Of a stretch of DNA of 64,000 nucleotides, positions 52,714 through 61,546 are shown piece by piece; within the stretch, counting starts at the first letter, position 1, and each line of letters opens with the position of its first letter. Origin of the DNA: Marinoscillum sp964351885 (lineage in GTDB: Bacteria; Bacteroidota; Bacteroidia; Cytophagales; Cyclobacteriaceae); the NCBI GenBank assembly GCA_964351885.1, contig CAYGPP010000002.1, forward strand, positions 1 through 64,000, given 5' to 3'. Made by a program: the position numbers and the translations under genes. The notes under the pieces are model-generated. The model did not search any database. It saw only the letters and a program-made list of their open reading frames with translations, and was not told the origin of the DNA.

Positions 52714-53484
52714 ATGAGCGTTTATACAACCGAGATTGCTTCGGATCAAATCCCTTCTGATAATCCAATTCATCAAAGACTACTGAAGGCATATCATGTC
52801 GCAGCGCCAATGGTATCAGGTGATTTACTTGAGCTTGGTTGTGGAGAAGGAAGAGGAGTAGACTTACTCCTACCTCGAGCAAAAAGCTATTTGGGTTTGG
52901 ATAAAATCGAATCTATAATCACAACGCTCAAATCAAAATACCCTCAAGCCCAATTCGAATCTGGCGTATTTCCACCTATAAAGCTCCCTGATAATAGCTT
53001 TGACTCGATCGTGAGTTTTCAGGTGATCGAGCATGTTCAAAAGGATGAGCTCTTTCTTTCGGAAATTCAAAGAATTTTGAAGCCAGGGGGGAAAGCCTTG
53101 TTATCTACTCCTAATATCAAGATGACACTTAGTAGGAATCCTTGGCACATCAGGGAATATACAGGTGATCAACTCGCTTCATTGGCCGCAAAATATTTCT
53201 CAAAAGTGGAAATGAAAGGCATAGCTGGTAGTGAGAAAGTATTGACATATCATGAGCAAAACCGTGAGTCGGTTCAAAAGATCATGAAGTACGATGTATT
53301 GAATCTACAATATCGTTTACCAGCAGCGATGTTGCGATTGCCATATGATTTCCTGAACAGAAGAAACAGAAACAAACTTCAGTTACAAGATGATGAATTA
53401 GTGCTCTCAATATCTCAAGAAGACTATTTTTTATCAGAAAAGTCGGAACAAAACCTTGACCTTTTTTGTATTCTTACTAAATAA
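52714..53484 (+). CDS. Class I SAM-dependent methyltransferase
   Basis: This 256-residue soluble enzyme carries the SAM-binding motif I LLELGCGEGRGVDLLL (about 38-53), an acidic motif II-like GLDKIES, and motif IV-like SIVSFQVIEHVQKDELFLSE (about 91-110), with LKPGGKALLSTPN (about 116-128). It belongs to the Methyltransf_11/UbiE-like group, and the substrate is not deducible. It is divergent from the GWxTD gene. The dps gene starts 13 bp after its stop. Confidence 0.82.
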   Translation: MSVYTTEIASDQIPSDNPIHQRLLKAYHVAAPMVSGDLLELGCGEGRGVDLLLPRAKSYLGLDKIESIITTLKSKYPQAQFESGVFPPIKLPDNSFDSIVSFQVIEHVQKDELFLSEIQRILKPGGKALLSTPNIKMTLSRNPWHIREYTGDQLASLAAKYFSKVEMKGIAGSEKVLTYHEQNRESVQKIMKYDVLNLQYRLPAAMLRLPYDFLNRRNRNKLQLQDDELVLSISQEDYFLSEKSEQNLDLFCILTK

Positions 53485-53497
53485 ACGAGAATACATT

Positions 53498-53956
53498 ATG
53501 ACATCAGATAAACTAATCAAAGAGTTAAATCTACTATTAAGCGACTTTCATATCTATTATCAAAACACCCGTGGATTCCATTGGAATATCAAAGGTAAAC
53601 GGTTTTTTGAGTTGCATGTAAAATTTGAAGAACTCTACTCTGAATCACTGACTTCTATAGATGAAATAGCAGAGCGAATCTTGACAATAGGAGGAAGTCC
53701 CTTGCATACATTTAGTGACTATTTAGAGAATTCAGAATTTACAGTCTATAAAAACGTATCAAATGATGTGGACACTGTAAAGGCAATCCATAGTCAACTA
53801 GGAAAGCTAGTTGAGCGGGAAAATCTGGTCAAGAAATTGGCTAATGATTGTGATGATAGTGAAACAGAAGACATGATGATTGCATTGATCAATTCTCAGC
53901 AAAAGACCATGTGGATGTTCAAGTCATGGTTGGGTGAAGAAGTGCAAGCTAACTAA
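53498..53956 (+). CDS. dps: Dps-family DNA-protection/ferritin-like protein
   Basis: This 152-residue member of the Dps/ferritin-like family forms a 12-mer that oxidises and stores iron and shields DNA under starvation or peroxide stress. The ferroxidase motif is HIYYQNTRGFHWNIKGKRFF (about 18-37), followed by ELHVKFEELYSESLTSIDE (the Asp and Glu ligands, about 38-56), with the catalytic His, Asp and Glu in place. A frame opens 42 nt earlier in the methyltransferase tail, but the ATG at 53498 gives the standard N-terminus. The end overlaps the convergent asnB by 8 bp. Confidence 0.9.
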   Translation: MTSDKLIKELNLLLSDFHIYYQNTRGFHWNIKGKRFFELHVKFEELYSESLTSIDEIAERILTIGGSPLHTFSDYLENSEFTVYKNVSNDVDTVKAIHSQLGKLVERENLVKKLANDCDDSETEDMMIALINSQQKTMWMFKSWLGEEVQAN

Positions 53957-55829
53957 GGAAGTATCGGTCGTACCATTTTTGAAACACATAGAGCGACCAA
54001 ATAATAATATGGCTATCGCCCGGATCAGAAGAGTTTAATGCTTTTTTGATCCGGGAGATTTCGTTCCAATCAAATAGTTTCTGCTCCTCCACGCGTTTCT
54101 GGTTAAATACGACCAAGTCGAGCTCACCCCTCAATTCATTTCTAAACCAATCTAATAAAGGCACTTCAAAACCATGCTTTGGTCGGTGGTATAATTCCTC
54201 TGGAAGCAAATCTCTAAAAGCTTCCCTAAGAACGATTTTCTTCTCGCCACCTTTAGCTTTTAAAGAAGCATCTAATTGAAATGCAAATTCCACGACAGAG
54301 TGATCAAGGAATGGCACCCTAACTTCCAGACTATTCGCCATAGACATATGATCGACCTTGGCCAGCATATCCCCTGGCAATACCAATTGACAGTCCAACG
54401 CTAGCATTTCATTTAAATCTCCCGTTTGTATTAGGTCAATTAGTTGATTTTTGAAATCATCAGAGACTTTCTTTTCCTTATCCAGTAGAAGATTCTCAAC
54501 CTGGCTTTTAGAAGTAAAGGAAGCTAAGAACCAGTATCGCTCTTGTGGAGTTAACTTCTTTGCTTTAGCGAATCGATCGAGTTTTCTAAATGTATCTGTG
54601 ATTAGACTATTTCTTGATTTTGGTAGTTGATTCCAAAGAGGACCTAATCCACCAATCAATTTAGATTTCAGGCTTCGGCTTTGAGTCAATAGCCATGCTG
54701 TGTGCTTGTTGTAACCAGAAAAAAGCTCATCTGCTCCATCACCAGACAAAGCTACTGTCACGTGCTTACGAGTTTCTCTACTCAGTATATGAACGGGAAG
54801 CGCCGATGAATCTGCAAATGGCTCATCTAAGTAGCCAACTGCCTCATCCACAGCATTGATTAGATCGTCATTGGTTAGAGAAAATACGTGGTGGTTAGTT
54901 TTATATTTTTTGGCAACCAAATCAGCATATTTCGTCTCATCGAAATATTGATTGTCTCTAAATCCAATACTGAAAGTGTTCAAATCTTTGACCTGCTCAC
55001 TTGCGAGTGCAACTATCACTGACGAATCAATACCACCGCTCAAAAACGCACCCAATGGGACATCTGATACCAAACGATCTTGAACTGACTTTCTGAGTCT
55101 CTTTTGGAGTTCTTTTTTGGAAAGCTCTAGGTCATGAATTAGTGCTTTCTCTCTAAATGGAAAATCGTAATACTTCTTCGATACGACTTGACCTTTTGTA
55201 ATCCTTACGAAATGACCTGGTTGAATCTTTCGCACCCCCTCGATCATAGTCAAAGGAGCCGGGACGTATGTCAATTGGAAATAAAGTCGTAGTGCTTCCT
55301 GGTCTAATTTTCGTTCAAAACCGTAAGCCAGCAACGACTTCATCTCTGATGCAAATAACAAATGATTGTCATCTTGATAGAGGAGCAATGGTTTTATGCC
55401 ATATCGATCTCTTGCGATAAATAAAGACTCTTCATTGGTATCATAGATGGCCAGCGCAAAAAAACCATTTAGGCGCGTAAGCATTTGATCACCCCAATGA
55501 ATATACGATTGCAACAAAACTTCTGTATCAGAATCTGTGCGAAAAGTCCTTCCTAAAGACTCAAGTGTTTTCCTGAGCTCCTTGTAATTATAAATCTCTC
55601 CGTTGAAAACTATTCGATATCGATTGCTCGCGTCAACCATGGGCTGATTAGCAGCTGATGAGGTATCAATAATCGAAAGCCTGCGATGGCCAAGCCCTAT
55701 TACATTATCAAACCAAGTGTCATGTGCGTCGGGTCCACGTCGCTCCAATGCCCTCGTAGAAGCTTCGAGATGCACTAAATTCATCCTCCCGATTGGGTTA
55801 AATGCAAAAATCCCTGTGATACCGCACAT
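53949..55829 (-). CDS. asnB: Asparagine synthase (glutamine-hydrolysing)
   Basis: This 626-residue enzyme converts aspartate plus glutamine and ATP to asparagine. It begins MCGITGIFAF, where Cys2 is the glutaminase nucleophile. GATase-2 landmarks RRGPDAHDTW, HRRLSIID and FNGEIYNYKELR are at about 27-36, 49-56 and 76-87. The synthetase domain has the ATP-pyrophosphatase loop GAFLSGGIDSSVIVALAS (about 258-275) and ALSGDGADELFSGY (about 360-373). Length is typical of the longer AsnB forms in Bacteroidota. Some paralogues act in surface glycan or lipoglycan modification, so asparagine synthesis is likely but not proved. Confidence 0.92.
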   Translation of the reverse strand: MCGITGIFAFNPIGRMNLVHLEASTRALERRGPDAHDTWFDNVIGLGHRRLSIIDTSSAANQPMVDASNRYRIVFNGEIYNYKELRKTLESLGRTFRTDSDTEVLLQSYIHWGDQMLTRLNGFFALAIYDTNEESLFIARDRYGIKPLLLYQDDNHLLFASEMKSLLAYGFERKLDQEALRLYFQLTYVPAPLTMIEGVRKIQPGHFVRITKGQVVSKKYYDFPFREKALIHDLELSKKELQKRLRKSVQDRLVSDVPLGAFLSGGIDSSVIVALASEQVKDLNTFSIGFRDNQYFDETKYADLVAKKYKTNHHVFSLTNDDLINAVDEAVGYLDEPFADSSALPVHILSRETRKHVTVALSGDGADELFSGYNKHTAWLLTQSRSLKSKLIGGLGPLWNQLPKSRNSLITDTFRKLDRFAKAKKLTPQERYWFLASFTSKSQVENLLLDKEKKVSDDFKNQLIDLIQTGDLNEMLALDCQLVLPGDMLAKVDHMSMANSLEVRVPFLDHSVVEFAFQLDASLKAKGGEKKIVLREAFRDLLPEELYHRPKHGFEVPLLDWFRNELRGELDLVVFNQKRVEEQKLFDWNEISRIKKALNSSDPGDSHIIIWSLYVFQKWYDRYFLS

Positions 55830-55872
55830 ATGGCATTAAATTTATGGAGGAATAGAAGAAATAGATCAAGTT

Positions 55873-56349
55873 ATGCCCACTACTTTATTACGCTCCTGTT
55901 TAACCTTGTTTTTGCTCCTCACTATGACCTTTTTTGCGGATGCACAAAATAGAAAGAAGAGAAAAAGAATAGATCAAGTAATTCTCCAAGCCAAAGGATA
56001 TATGGGCGTACCCTATGTATATGGCGGATCCTCAAAAAGCGGAATCGACTGCTCAGGATTAATCTATAATTGCTATAAAACCATCGGGGTGAAGCTTCCA
56101 AGAACAGCGAAGGCTCAATCCAAAATAGGGAGTAGTAAATCGTGGGATTCAATTCGTCCTGGTGATATTGTCTATTTCAAATTCAAGCAAAAAGGAGAAA
56201 AGTGGTACCACACAGGGATGATTACCTATGCCGAAAAAGACAAGATCAAATTTATCCACGCATCTACGAGTAGAGGAGTAGTAGAAGACGACTTGCTGAC
56301 AGACTATTACAGCAAGAATGTGAAGAAATTTCGAAGGGTGATAAAGTAG
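55873..56349 (+). CDS. NlpC/P60 cell-wall peptidase (C40)
   Basis: This 158-residue secreted peptidase has a signal peptide (about 1-24, ending ADAQN). The NlpC/P60 domain carries the catalytic Cys in YVYGGSSKSGIDCSGLIYN (Cys at about 61) and the His in KWYHTGMITYAE (His at about 116), with the third polar residue His in FIHAST. These enzymes cut D-glutamyl-meso-diaminopimelate bonds in peptidoglycan. It lies in the divergent region with asnB, where TAAATTTA (55837-55844) is a palindromic -7-like box that could serve both genes. Confidence 0.88.
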   Translation: MPTTLLRSCLTLFLLLTMTFFADAQNRKKRKRIDQVILQAKGYMGVPYVYGGSSKSGIDCSGLIYNCYKTIGVKLPRTAKAQSKIGSSKSWDSIRPGDIVYFKFKQKGEKWYHTGMITYAEKDKIKFIHASTSRGVVEDDLLTDYYSKNVKKFRRVIK

Positions 56350-56438
56350 AGTTGATAAAGCCAGCAAGTACTTCAAAAAAATGCTCATTAACTATTCAGA
56401 GTCCCTTTCAGCTGACTCTAAGTTAAAAGAATAAAGAT

Positions 56439-56750
56439 TTGTCTATTTCTGAATTTAATGTGCTCGGAAAAGGAACGCCACCTACTACACCTGAGAATTT
56501 TCAAGTCGAAAGACAATCAGATCGTAGAAATACAAACTTGACTTGGGAAGGCTACACATACGATGCAGCGACTGGTTACGTGATATACTGGGGAATCACA
56601 CCTGAAAAGCTAAACTTATCAGCCTTGATGTATGATCAACCTAACTACGAATTGAGAGCACTAAATACTAATCAGCCGTACTACCACCGAGTTGAGGCGT
56701 TTAACGAAAATGGCATTTCGGAGAAAAGTCAGATACCATACACTGAGTGA
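56439..56750 (+). pseudogene. Orphan FN3-like fragment, probable remnant of a glycosidase C-terminus
   Basis: The frame has no ATG: it opens after a stop at 56424 and would need the TTG at 56439, giving 103 residues. It reads as a single FN3-type module (TPENFQVERQSDRRNTNLTW, then ATGYVIYWGITPEKL, then YYHRVEAFNENGIS). This module closes several Bacteroidota glycoside hydrolases, for example GH43-like xylosidases, from memory. With no upstream domain here, a broken gene tail is the likeliest reading. A 6-bp inverted repeat (AGAGTC 56398-56403, GACTCT 56414-56419) lies before it. It is convergent with the esterase gene. Confidence 0.5.
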
Positions 56751-56790
56751 CCCAACGAAAATATCGGTCGCTCAAGTCATAGAAGAAATA

Positions 56791-57708
56791 CTATTCACCA
56801 CACATACTACCTCTATCACATTGGTGCTTGCCTTCCTTGAAAACTTGATGAATCCTTCTTTGCTGATTTGCTAATACGTCATTCTCTAGGAAGTCTTCAA
56901 TCATATAAATATAGTCAGGCCAGATAGGCTTTACATTCCACTCATGCCCACCACCACAATCCGTGACTAAATAAGACCCTTTGCCAATGGATGTCAACCG
57001 ATCGGCAATGGACTCAGAGCCAAATAACATCATAAATCCGGGCTGTTCAGCACCGCAATAATGATGTGGCGCAGTACCATAAGGCACAAGATTATCACAG
57101 GTGCCATGAAATAAAGCAGTAGGTATGGCAGAGTCTTTCGTAATCCAGTTGTCGTCTAATAATGCTCCAGCCATACTGATGGCTCCTCCATATTGGAAAT
57201 CATTAGGTAGAATTTCCTCTTGGGATTTATTCCAATATGCAGCATGAATCACTGCCTCCGCGCCAGCACTGCTGCCAGCGATGACTATTTTATCAGTATT
57301 CATTTGCAAACGGTCTCCTTGCGTTAACAAATAAGCCGTTGCTTGATTGATGTTCTGAGCGGAGACTAGTAGTGTGTTGATCTTATTGGCAACTGGCTGA
57401 TCGCAACTGAATGATTTTCCTTTCATTGTCAGATGGTATGAAATAGTCACAGTAATCCAGCCCCTCTTGGCAAAATACTCACAAAACCAGATGTGGTTTT
57501 CGTGATCGCGTTGACCACCCGAAAACCCACCACCATGCACATAAATCAATACAGGTCTGAGCTGATCGGTTATCTCATCCGGGACAAATAAGTCCATAGC
57601 CAGCGTATCCTCATAGACAACAGTAGAGCGCATAAAAGAACCGTCCTGAGCTGATAAACCCAGGACGGCAACAACTAACACTATGAAGAAAATGGTCTTT
57701 AATTTCAT
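56791..57708 (-). CDS. Exported alpha/beta-hydrolase, probable carbohydrate or carboxyl esterase
   Basis: This 305-residue alpha/beta-hydrolase of the BD-FAE/esterase type has a signal peptide (about 1-20). Visible are the oxyanion motif VHGGGFSGG (about 56-64), the nucleophile in AGSSAGAEA (about 145-153), an Asp near GTCDNLVPYG (about 212) and the His in CGGGHEWN (about 255-262). The ATG at 57708 avoids overlap with the sulfatase stop (the frame opens at 57738). It is the last gene of the glycan cluster and probably removes acyl groups from a glycan. The Cys-rich C-terminal tail (residues QCDRGSMCGE) is unusual. Confidence 0.7.
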   Translation of the reverse strand: MKLKTIFFIVLVVAVLGLSAQDGSFMRSTVVYEDTLAMDLFVPDEITDQLRPVLIYVHGGGFSGGQRDHENHIWFCEYFAKRGWITVTISYHLTMKGKSFSCDQPVANKINTLLVSAQNINQATAYLLTQGDRLQMNTDKIVIAGSSAGAEAVIHAAYWNKSQEEILPNDFQYGGAISMAGALLDDNWITKDSAIPTALFHGTCDNLVPYGTAPHHYCGAEQPGFMMLFGSESIADRLTSIGKGSYLVTDCGGGHEWNVKPIWPDYIYMIEDFLENDVLANQQRRIHQVFKEGKHQCDRGSMCGE

Positions 57709-57709
57709 C

Positions 57710-59203
57710 TCAAAATGTTCCTTTATAACGATGGTCAAATCTCCTCCCTTGATCTGGCTTCAATGGCATTGATTCGCCCTCAGTGTCTTTCAACCAGTCA
57801 AATATTGAATTTCTCAACCCTTGAGCGATTTCTTTATATTCAGGGTTTCTGATCAGGTTATTCATTTCGTATGGATCATTCTCTATGTCATACAATTCAT
57901 TGATATCCCAAACTCCATGATAGCGGATAAATTTATATTTAGATGTTCTTACAGCATGAACAGTTGGTGTCTGTGGAAACGGGCGTTCCCAGAAATACTC
58001 ATAAAAAACCGTATCCCTCCACGCAATTGACTCTTGATAGAGTAACTGCCTAAAGGATGATCCGTCCATATTTGCTTTGGTTTCCATTCCAGCAAAATCC
58101 ATTACCGTTGGGCCAATATCTATGTTCTGAATCACTTCTTCTACGACTGAACCCGAAGGAATGCCTCCACCCATTGCAAGAAGCGGAACGCGCATAGATT
58201 CTTCATATGCTTGTCGCTTGTCAATCAGGCCATGTTCACCAAAAGAAAAGCCATTGTCCCCCATGTAGATCACGATGGTGTTTTCCATCAGACCTTCATT
58301 TTCCAAATAGTCTAGAACTGTACCTATGCTTTCGTCTACAGAAAGAAGTGTCTCACAATATCTCTTATAGAAATCTTCAAAATTGATCTGACCATGGTAC
58401 ATATAATCCACACCGTGCCAGCTATCTCTTTGCTCCTTTACCCAATTTGGTAAATCATCGAAATTATATTCCTCAGCAGAAACTGTGCTACGCTCATGGC
58501 CAGGTGGAAACATGGATGGTGGATAAGCCACTTCTTCATTTTCATACTTCCCGAGATGTCTTGGAGCTGGTTTAAAATCGGAATGGACGCCTTTGTGAGA
58601 TAGATAGAGAAAGAATGGTTTCTCCTGATCACGGTTACCAATAAAATCAAGGGCATAGTCAGTCAAAAGATCTGTGACATATGTGGAGTCAGTATATGCC
58701 TTCTCTTCTCCGTTATAGTTCATCGTAGGGTTAAAGTACTGCCCTTGACCTTTGAAACTTGCCCAGAAATCAAAGCCCGGCCTAACCCCAAAATGATGCT
58801 CTCCCATATGCCACTTCCCAATGAAACCAGTCTGATACCCAGCTTCCTGTAAATACCGAGGAAAGAATATGGTCTCTTTTGGGATCAAGGATTGATTATC
58901 TACCACCTTGTGCCTATGAGCATACTGCCCCGAAAGAATACTCGCTCTACTTGGCGAACATAGTGAAGTGCTTACGAAAGCATTTTTGATATGAACTCCT
59001 TCTCTCGCCATGCGATCCATGTTAGGAGTCTCTAGAAATGGCACCTTACCAGTGAATCCCATGAAATCATATCTATGGTCGTCACTCAGAATAAATACGA
59101 CATTTTTTTGCCCGCTTGATTCCTTACCGTAGGATGCTTTATTTGCTTCTGAACAAGCAAAAGCAAGGATGATTATGGTGAGAAAGAATGTGGGGTTTTT
59201 CAT
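57710..59203 (-). CDS. Exported sulfatase (S1 family)
   Basis: This 497-residue sulfatase begins with a lipoprotein-like signal (MKNPTFFLTIIILAFACSEA). The formylglycine site is CSPSRASILSGQ (about 80-91). The Ca2+ ligands are in VFILSDDHRYDF (about 34-45), and GFIGKWHMG (about 128-136) and YMGDNGFSFGEHG (about 303-315) complete the catalytic set. The substrate would be a sulfate ester on a glycan; the S1 subfamily cannot be given by eye. It lies next to a GH3 gene in a presumed operon. It needs the formylglycine-generating enzyme, not in the window. Confidence 0.85.
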   Translation of the reverse strand: MKNPTFFLTIIILAFACSEANKASYGKESSGQKNVVFILSDDHRYDFMGFTGKVPFLETPNMDRMAREGVHIKNAFVSTSLCSPSRASILSGQYAHRHKVVDNQSLIPKETIFFPRYLQEAGYQTGFIGKWHMGEHHFGVRPGFDFWASFKGQGQYFNPTMNYNGEEKAYTDSTYVTDLLTDYALDFIGNRDQEKPFFLYLSHKGVHSDFKPAPRHLGKYENEEVAYPPSMFPPGHERSTVSAEEYNFDDLPNWVKEQRDSWHGVDYMYHGQINFEDFYKRYCETLLSVDESIGTVLDYLENEGLMENTIVIYMGDNGFSFGEHGLIDKRQAYEESMRVPLLAMGGGIPSGSVVEEVIQNIDIGPTVMDFAGMETKANMDGSSFRQLLYQESIAWRDTVFYEYFWERPFPQTPTVHAVRTSKYKFIRYHGVWDINELYDIENDPYEMNNLIRNPEYKEIAQGLRNSIFDWLKDTEGESMPLKPDQGRRFDHRYKGTF

Positions 59204-59246
59204 AGACAGGGGTTTATCTTCATTAAATGAGCCGTTTCCCCTGAGA

Positions 59247-61541
59247 TTATTTTTCCCAGTTCACTTTAGTGGAAACTACATCTTGGGAATTAGTACCAAT
59301 CATAATCTCGAATTCACCTGACTCCCAGACGTATTCCAAATCATAGTTGTAAAACTTTAGATCTTCTGGAGTAATCTCAAAAGTCACTTGTTTGGTTTCC
59401 CCAGCTGCTAAAAGCAATTTTTGAAAGCCTTTGAGTTCTTTAACTGGTCTGGTAATAGATCCGACTATATCTCTGATATAAAGCTGGACTACCTCTTTTC
59501 CTTCTCGATCTCCCGTATTCGTTAAGTCCACCGATACTGTCAGTTTCTGCTCTCCTTTCAGTTCATCAGAGCTTACACCTAAGTTCTCATATTTGAAATC
59601 CGTATAGCTCAAGCCATACCCAAAAGGATAAAGCGGTTCGTTAGTTACATCCAGATAATTTGACTTAAACTTTTCGAACCAAGCACCTTCTGGAAGTGGT
59701 CTTCCTGTCTTTTTAAAATTGTATGAAATTGGGATTTGCCCTGTGTTTTGAGGAAAAGTGGCAGTGAGTTTCCCTGAAGGATTGACATCTCCAAAAAGCA
59801 CATCGGCTACCGCATAGCCAGCCTCAGATCCGGCAAACCAGACATTCAGAATAGAAGGCATATTCTCAGACTCCCATTTCAAGGCCAATGGTCGACCCGT
59901 GAGCAATACCATCACCACAGGCTTGCCTGTTTTTAGCAATGCCTTCATTAAGTCTCTTTGATTCTCTGCAATCTCGATGTTGGTCACACTGGTGCATTCT
60001 CCACTAGATTCTGCACCTTCACCCAGTACCGCTACCACAACATCAGATGCGTTTGCCACTCTCACAGCTTCGTCTATCATTTCTTGAGCTGATCGCTTAT
60101 CTCTATAAGTCGGTTTGCCAAAAATACTAATTCGAGATTCTAGCCCTTCATCAACAACGAGGTTACACCCTCTCGCATATTTCACTTGCAAATCATCACC
60201 AATGACCTCTTCTATTCCATTTTTAATAGAAATGGCTTTTTTGAAATCTCCTGCCACACTCCAAGTACCAGCCATATTTTCAACATTATCAGCCATAGGG
60301 CCAATTAGAGCTATAGTTCCTGACTTTTTGAGAGGAAGTATATTTCCTTCGTTCTTAAGTAATACAAAAGACTGAGCGGCTGTATTGCGTGCCTCATTTC
60401 TATTGCTATCTGTATAGACTTCTTTGCTAGCTCTGGTTGGATCGCAGTACTTATAAGGGTCTTCAAACAGCCCAAGTTTGAATTTAGCATCTAGGATTCT
60501 GCGGCATGCTTGATCAATTTGTTGTTCAGTAACTTTTCCTTCTTTCAAAAGCCCAACTAACCTTTCACTAAAAGCATTACCCACCATATCCATATCAATT
60601 CCTGCATTCAGCGCAAGCGCTGTAACTGTAGTGGTGTCCCCAACTCCATGCTCAGTCATCTCAGGAATACCGGTATAATCCGTGACAACAAATCCATCAA
60701 AGTTCCATTGATCACGAAGCACATCGGTCATCAACCATTTGTTCCCAGAAGCTGGAAGACCATCCACCTCGTTGAATGACGCCATGACGCTTCCCACCCC
60801 TGCATCTATAGCCGCCTTGTATGGCGGAAAGTACTCATTGTACATTCTCAGTCGGCTCATATCTACGGTGTTGTAGTCCCTTCCAGCTTCCGATGCACCG
60901 TATAAGGCGTAATGCTTGACACATGCCATCATGGTGTTGTTCAAAGTGAGATCATTGCCTTGATATCCACGAACCATTGCTTTAGAAATCTCAGAGCCTA
61001 GATATGGATCTTCTCCTGCTCCCTCTGCCATCCGCCCCCATCTTGGATCGCGTGAAATATCTACCATTGGGGAAAACGTCCACGCGATACCATCAGCAGT
61101 AGCTTCATTGGCAGCTATTCGAGCAGATCGCTCAATCAAGTCAAGATCCCATGTGCTAGACAATCCAAGTGGAATAGGAAATAGGGTCTTATAACCATGG
61201 ATAACATCCATTGCGAAAATAATAGGAATACCCAGACGGCTTTCTTCGACTGCAACCCTCTGAGTTGCTCTGATTTTCTCTGCACCCCGAATATTGAACA
61301 GCCCGCCGACTTTTCCTTCCTTGATCTTCGTTACAATACCCGTGCTCTTAGCCAATCCAGTATTGATATCCCCTGCCGAAGGCAAGTTCAATTGACCAAT
61401 TTTTTCTTCGAGAGTCATCAAGCTCATAAGAGAGTCGATCCGTGTATTGAGATTTGAAGTACTTTCTAATTTATTTCCACGCTCTTTTGAACATGAGATC
61501 GCCACCAAGGCTATGAATAGTGCTAATACTGCTTTTTTCAT
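59247..61541 (-). CDS. bglX: GH3 beta-glucosidase (BglX-like)
   Basis: This 764-residue exported glycosidase has a lipoprotein signal (MKKAVLALFIALVAISCSKE, Cys about 17). The GH3 N-terminal barrel (about 45-360) holds DVIHGYKTLFP, RDPRWGRMAEGAGEDP and the nucleophile region GFVVTDYTGIPE (about 285-296). The C-terminal sandwich domain (about 395-620) has VLGEGAESSGE with the acid/base Glu region. A fibronectin-III-like domain (about 670-755) ends the protein. It should release glucose from beta-linked oligosaccharides, here perhaps beta-1,2-gluco-oligosaccharides. The ATG at 61541 replaces an open frame start at 61574 because it begins the signal peptide. Confidence 0.85.
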   Translation of the reverse strand: MKKAVLALFIALVAISCSKERGNKLESTSNLNTRIDSLMSLMTLEEKIGQLNLPSAGDINTGLAKSTGIVTKIKEGKVGGLFNIRGAEKIRATQRVAVEESRLGIPIIFAMDVIHGYKTLFPIPLGLSSTWDLDLIERSARIAANEATADGIAWTFSPMVDISRDPRWGRMAEGAGEDPYLGSEISKAMVRGYQGNDLTLNNTMMACVKHYALYGASEAGRDYNTVDMSRLRMYNEYFPPYKAAIDAGVGSVMASFNEVDGLPASGNKWLMTDVLRDQWNFDGFVVTDYTGIPEMTEHGVGDTTTVTALALNAGIDMDMVGNAFSERLVGLLKEGKVTEQQIDQACRRILDAKFKLGLFEDPYKYCDPTRASKEVYTDSNRNEARNTAAQSFVLLKNEGNILPLKKSGTIALIGPMADNVENMAGTWSVAGDFKKAISIKNGIEEVIGDDLQVKYARGCNLVVDEGLESRISIFGKPTYRDKRSAQEMIDEAVRVANASDVVVAVLGEGAESSGECTSVTNIEIAENQRDLMKALLKTGKPVVMVLLTGRPLALKWESENMPSILNVWFAGSEAGYAVADVLFGDVNPSGKLTATFPQNTGQIPISYNFKKTGRPLPEGAWFEKFKSNYLDVTNEPLYPFGYGLSYTDFKYENLGVSSDELKGEQKLTVSVDLTNTGDREGKEVVQLYIRDIVGSITRPVKELKGFQKLLLAAGETKQVTFEITPEDLKFYNYDLEYVWESGEFEIMIGTNSQDVVSTKVNWEK

Positions 61542-61546
61542 GTCGA

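Noticed and set aside
52666..52776. Longest start of the GWxTD gene
   Set aside because: It would overlap the divergent methyltransferase; the signal peptide begins at the ATG at 52665.
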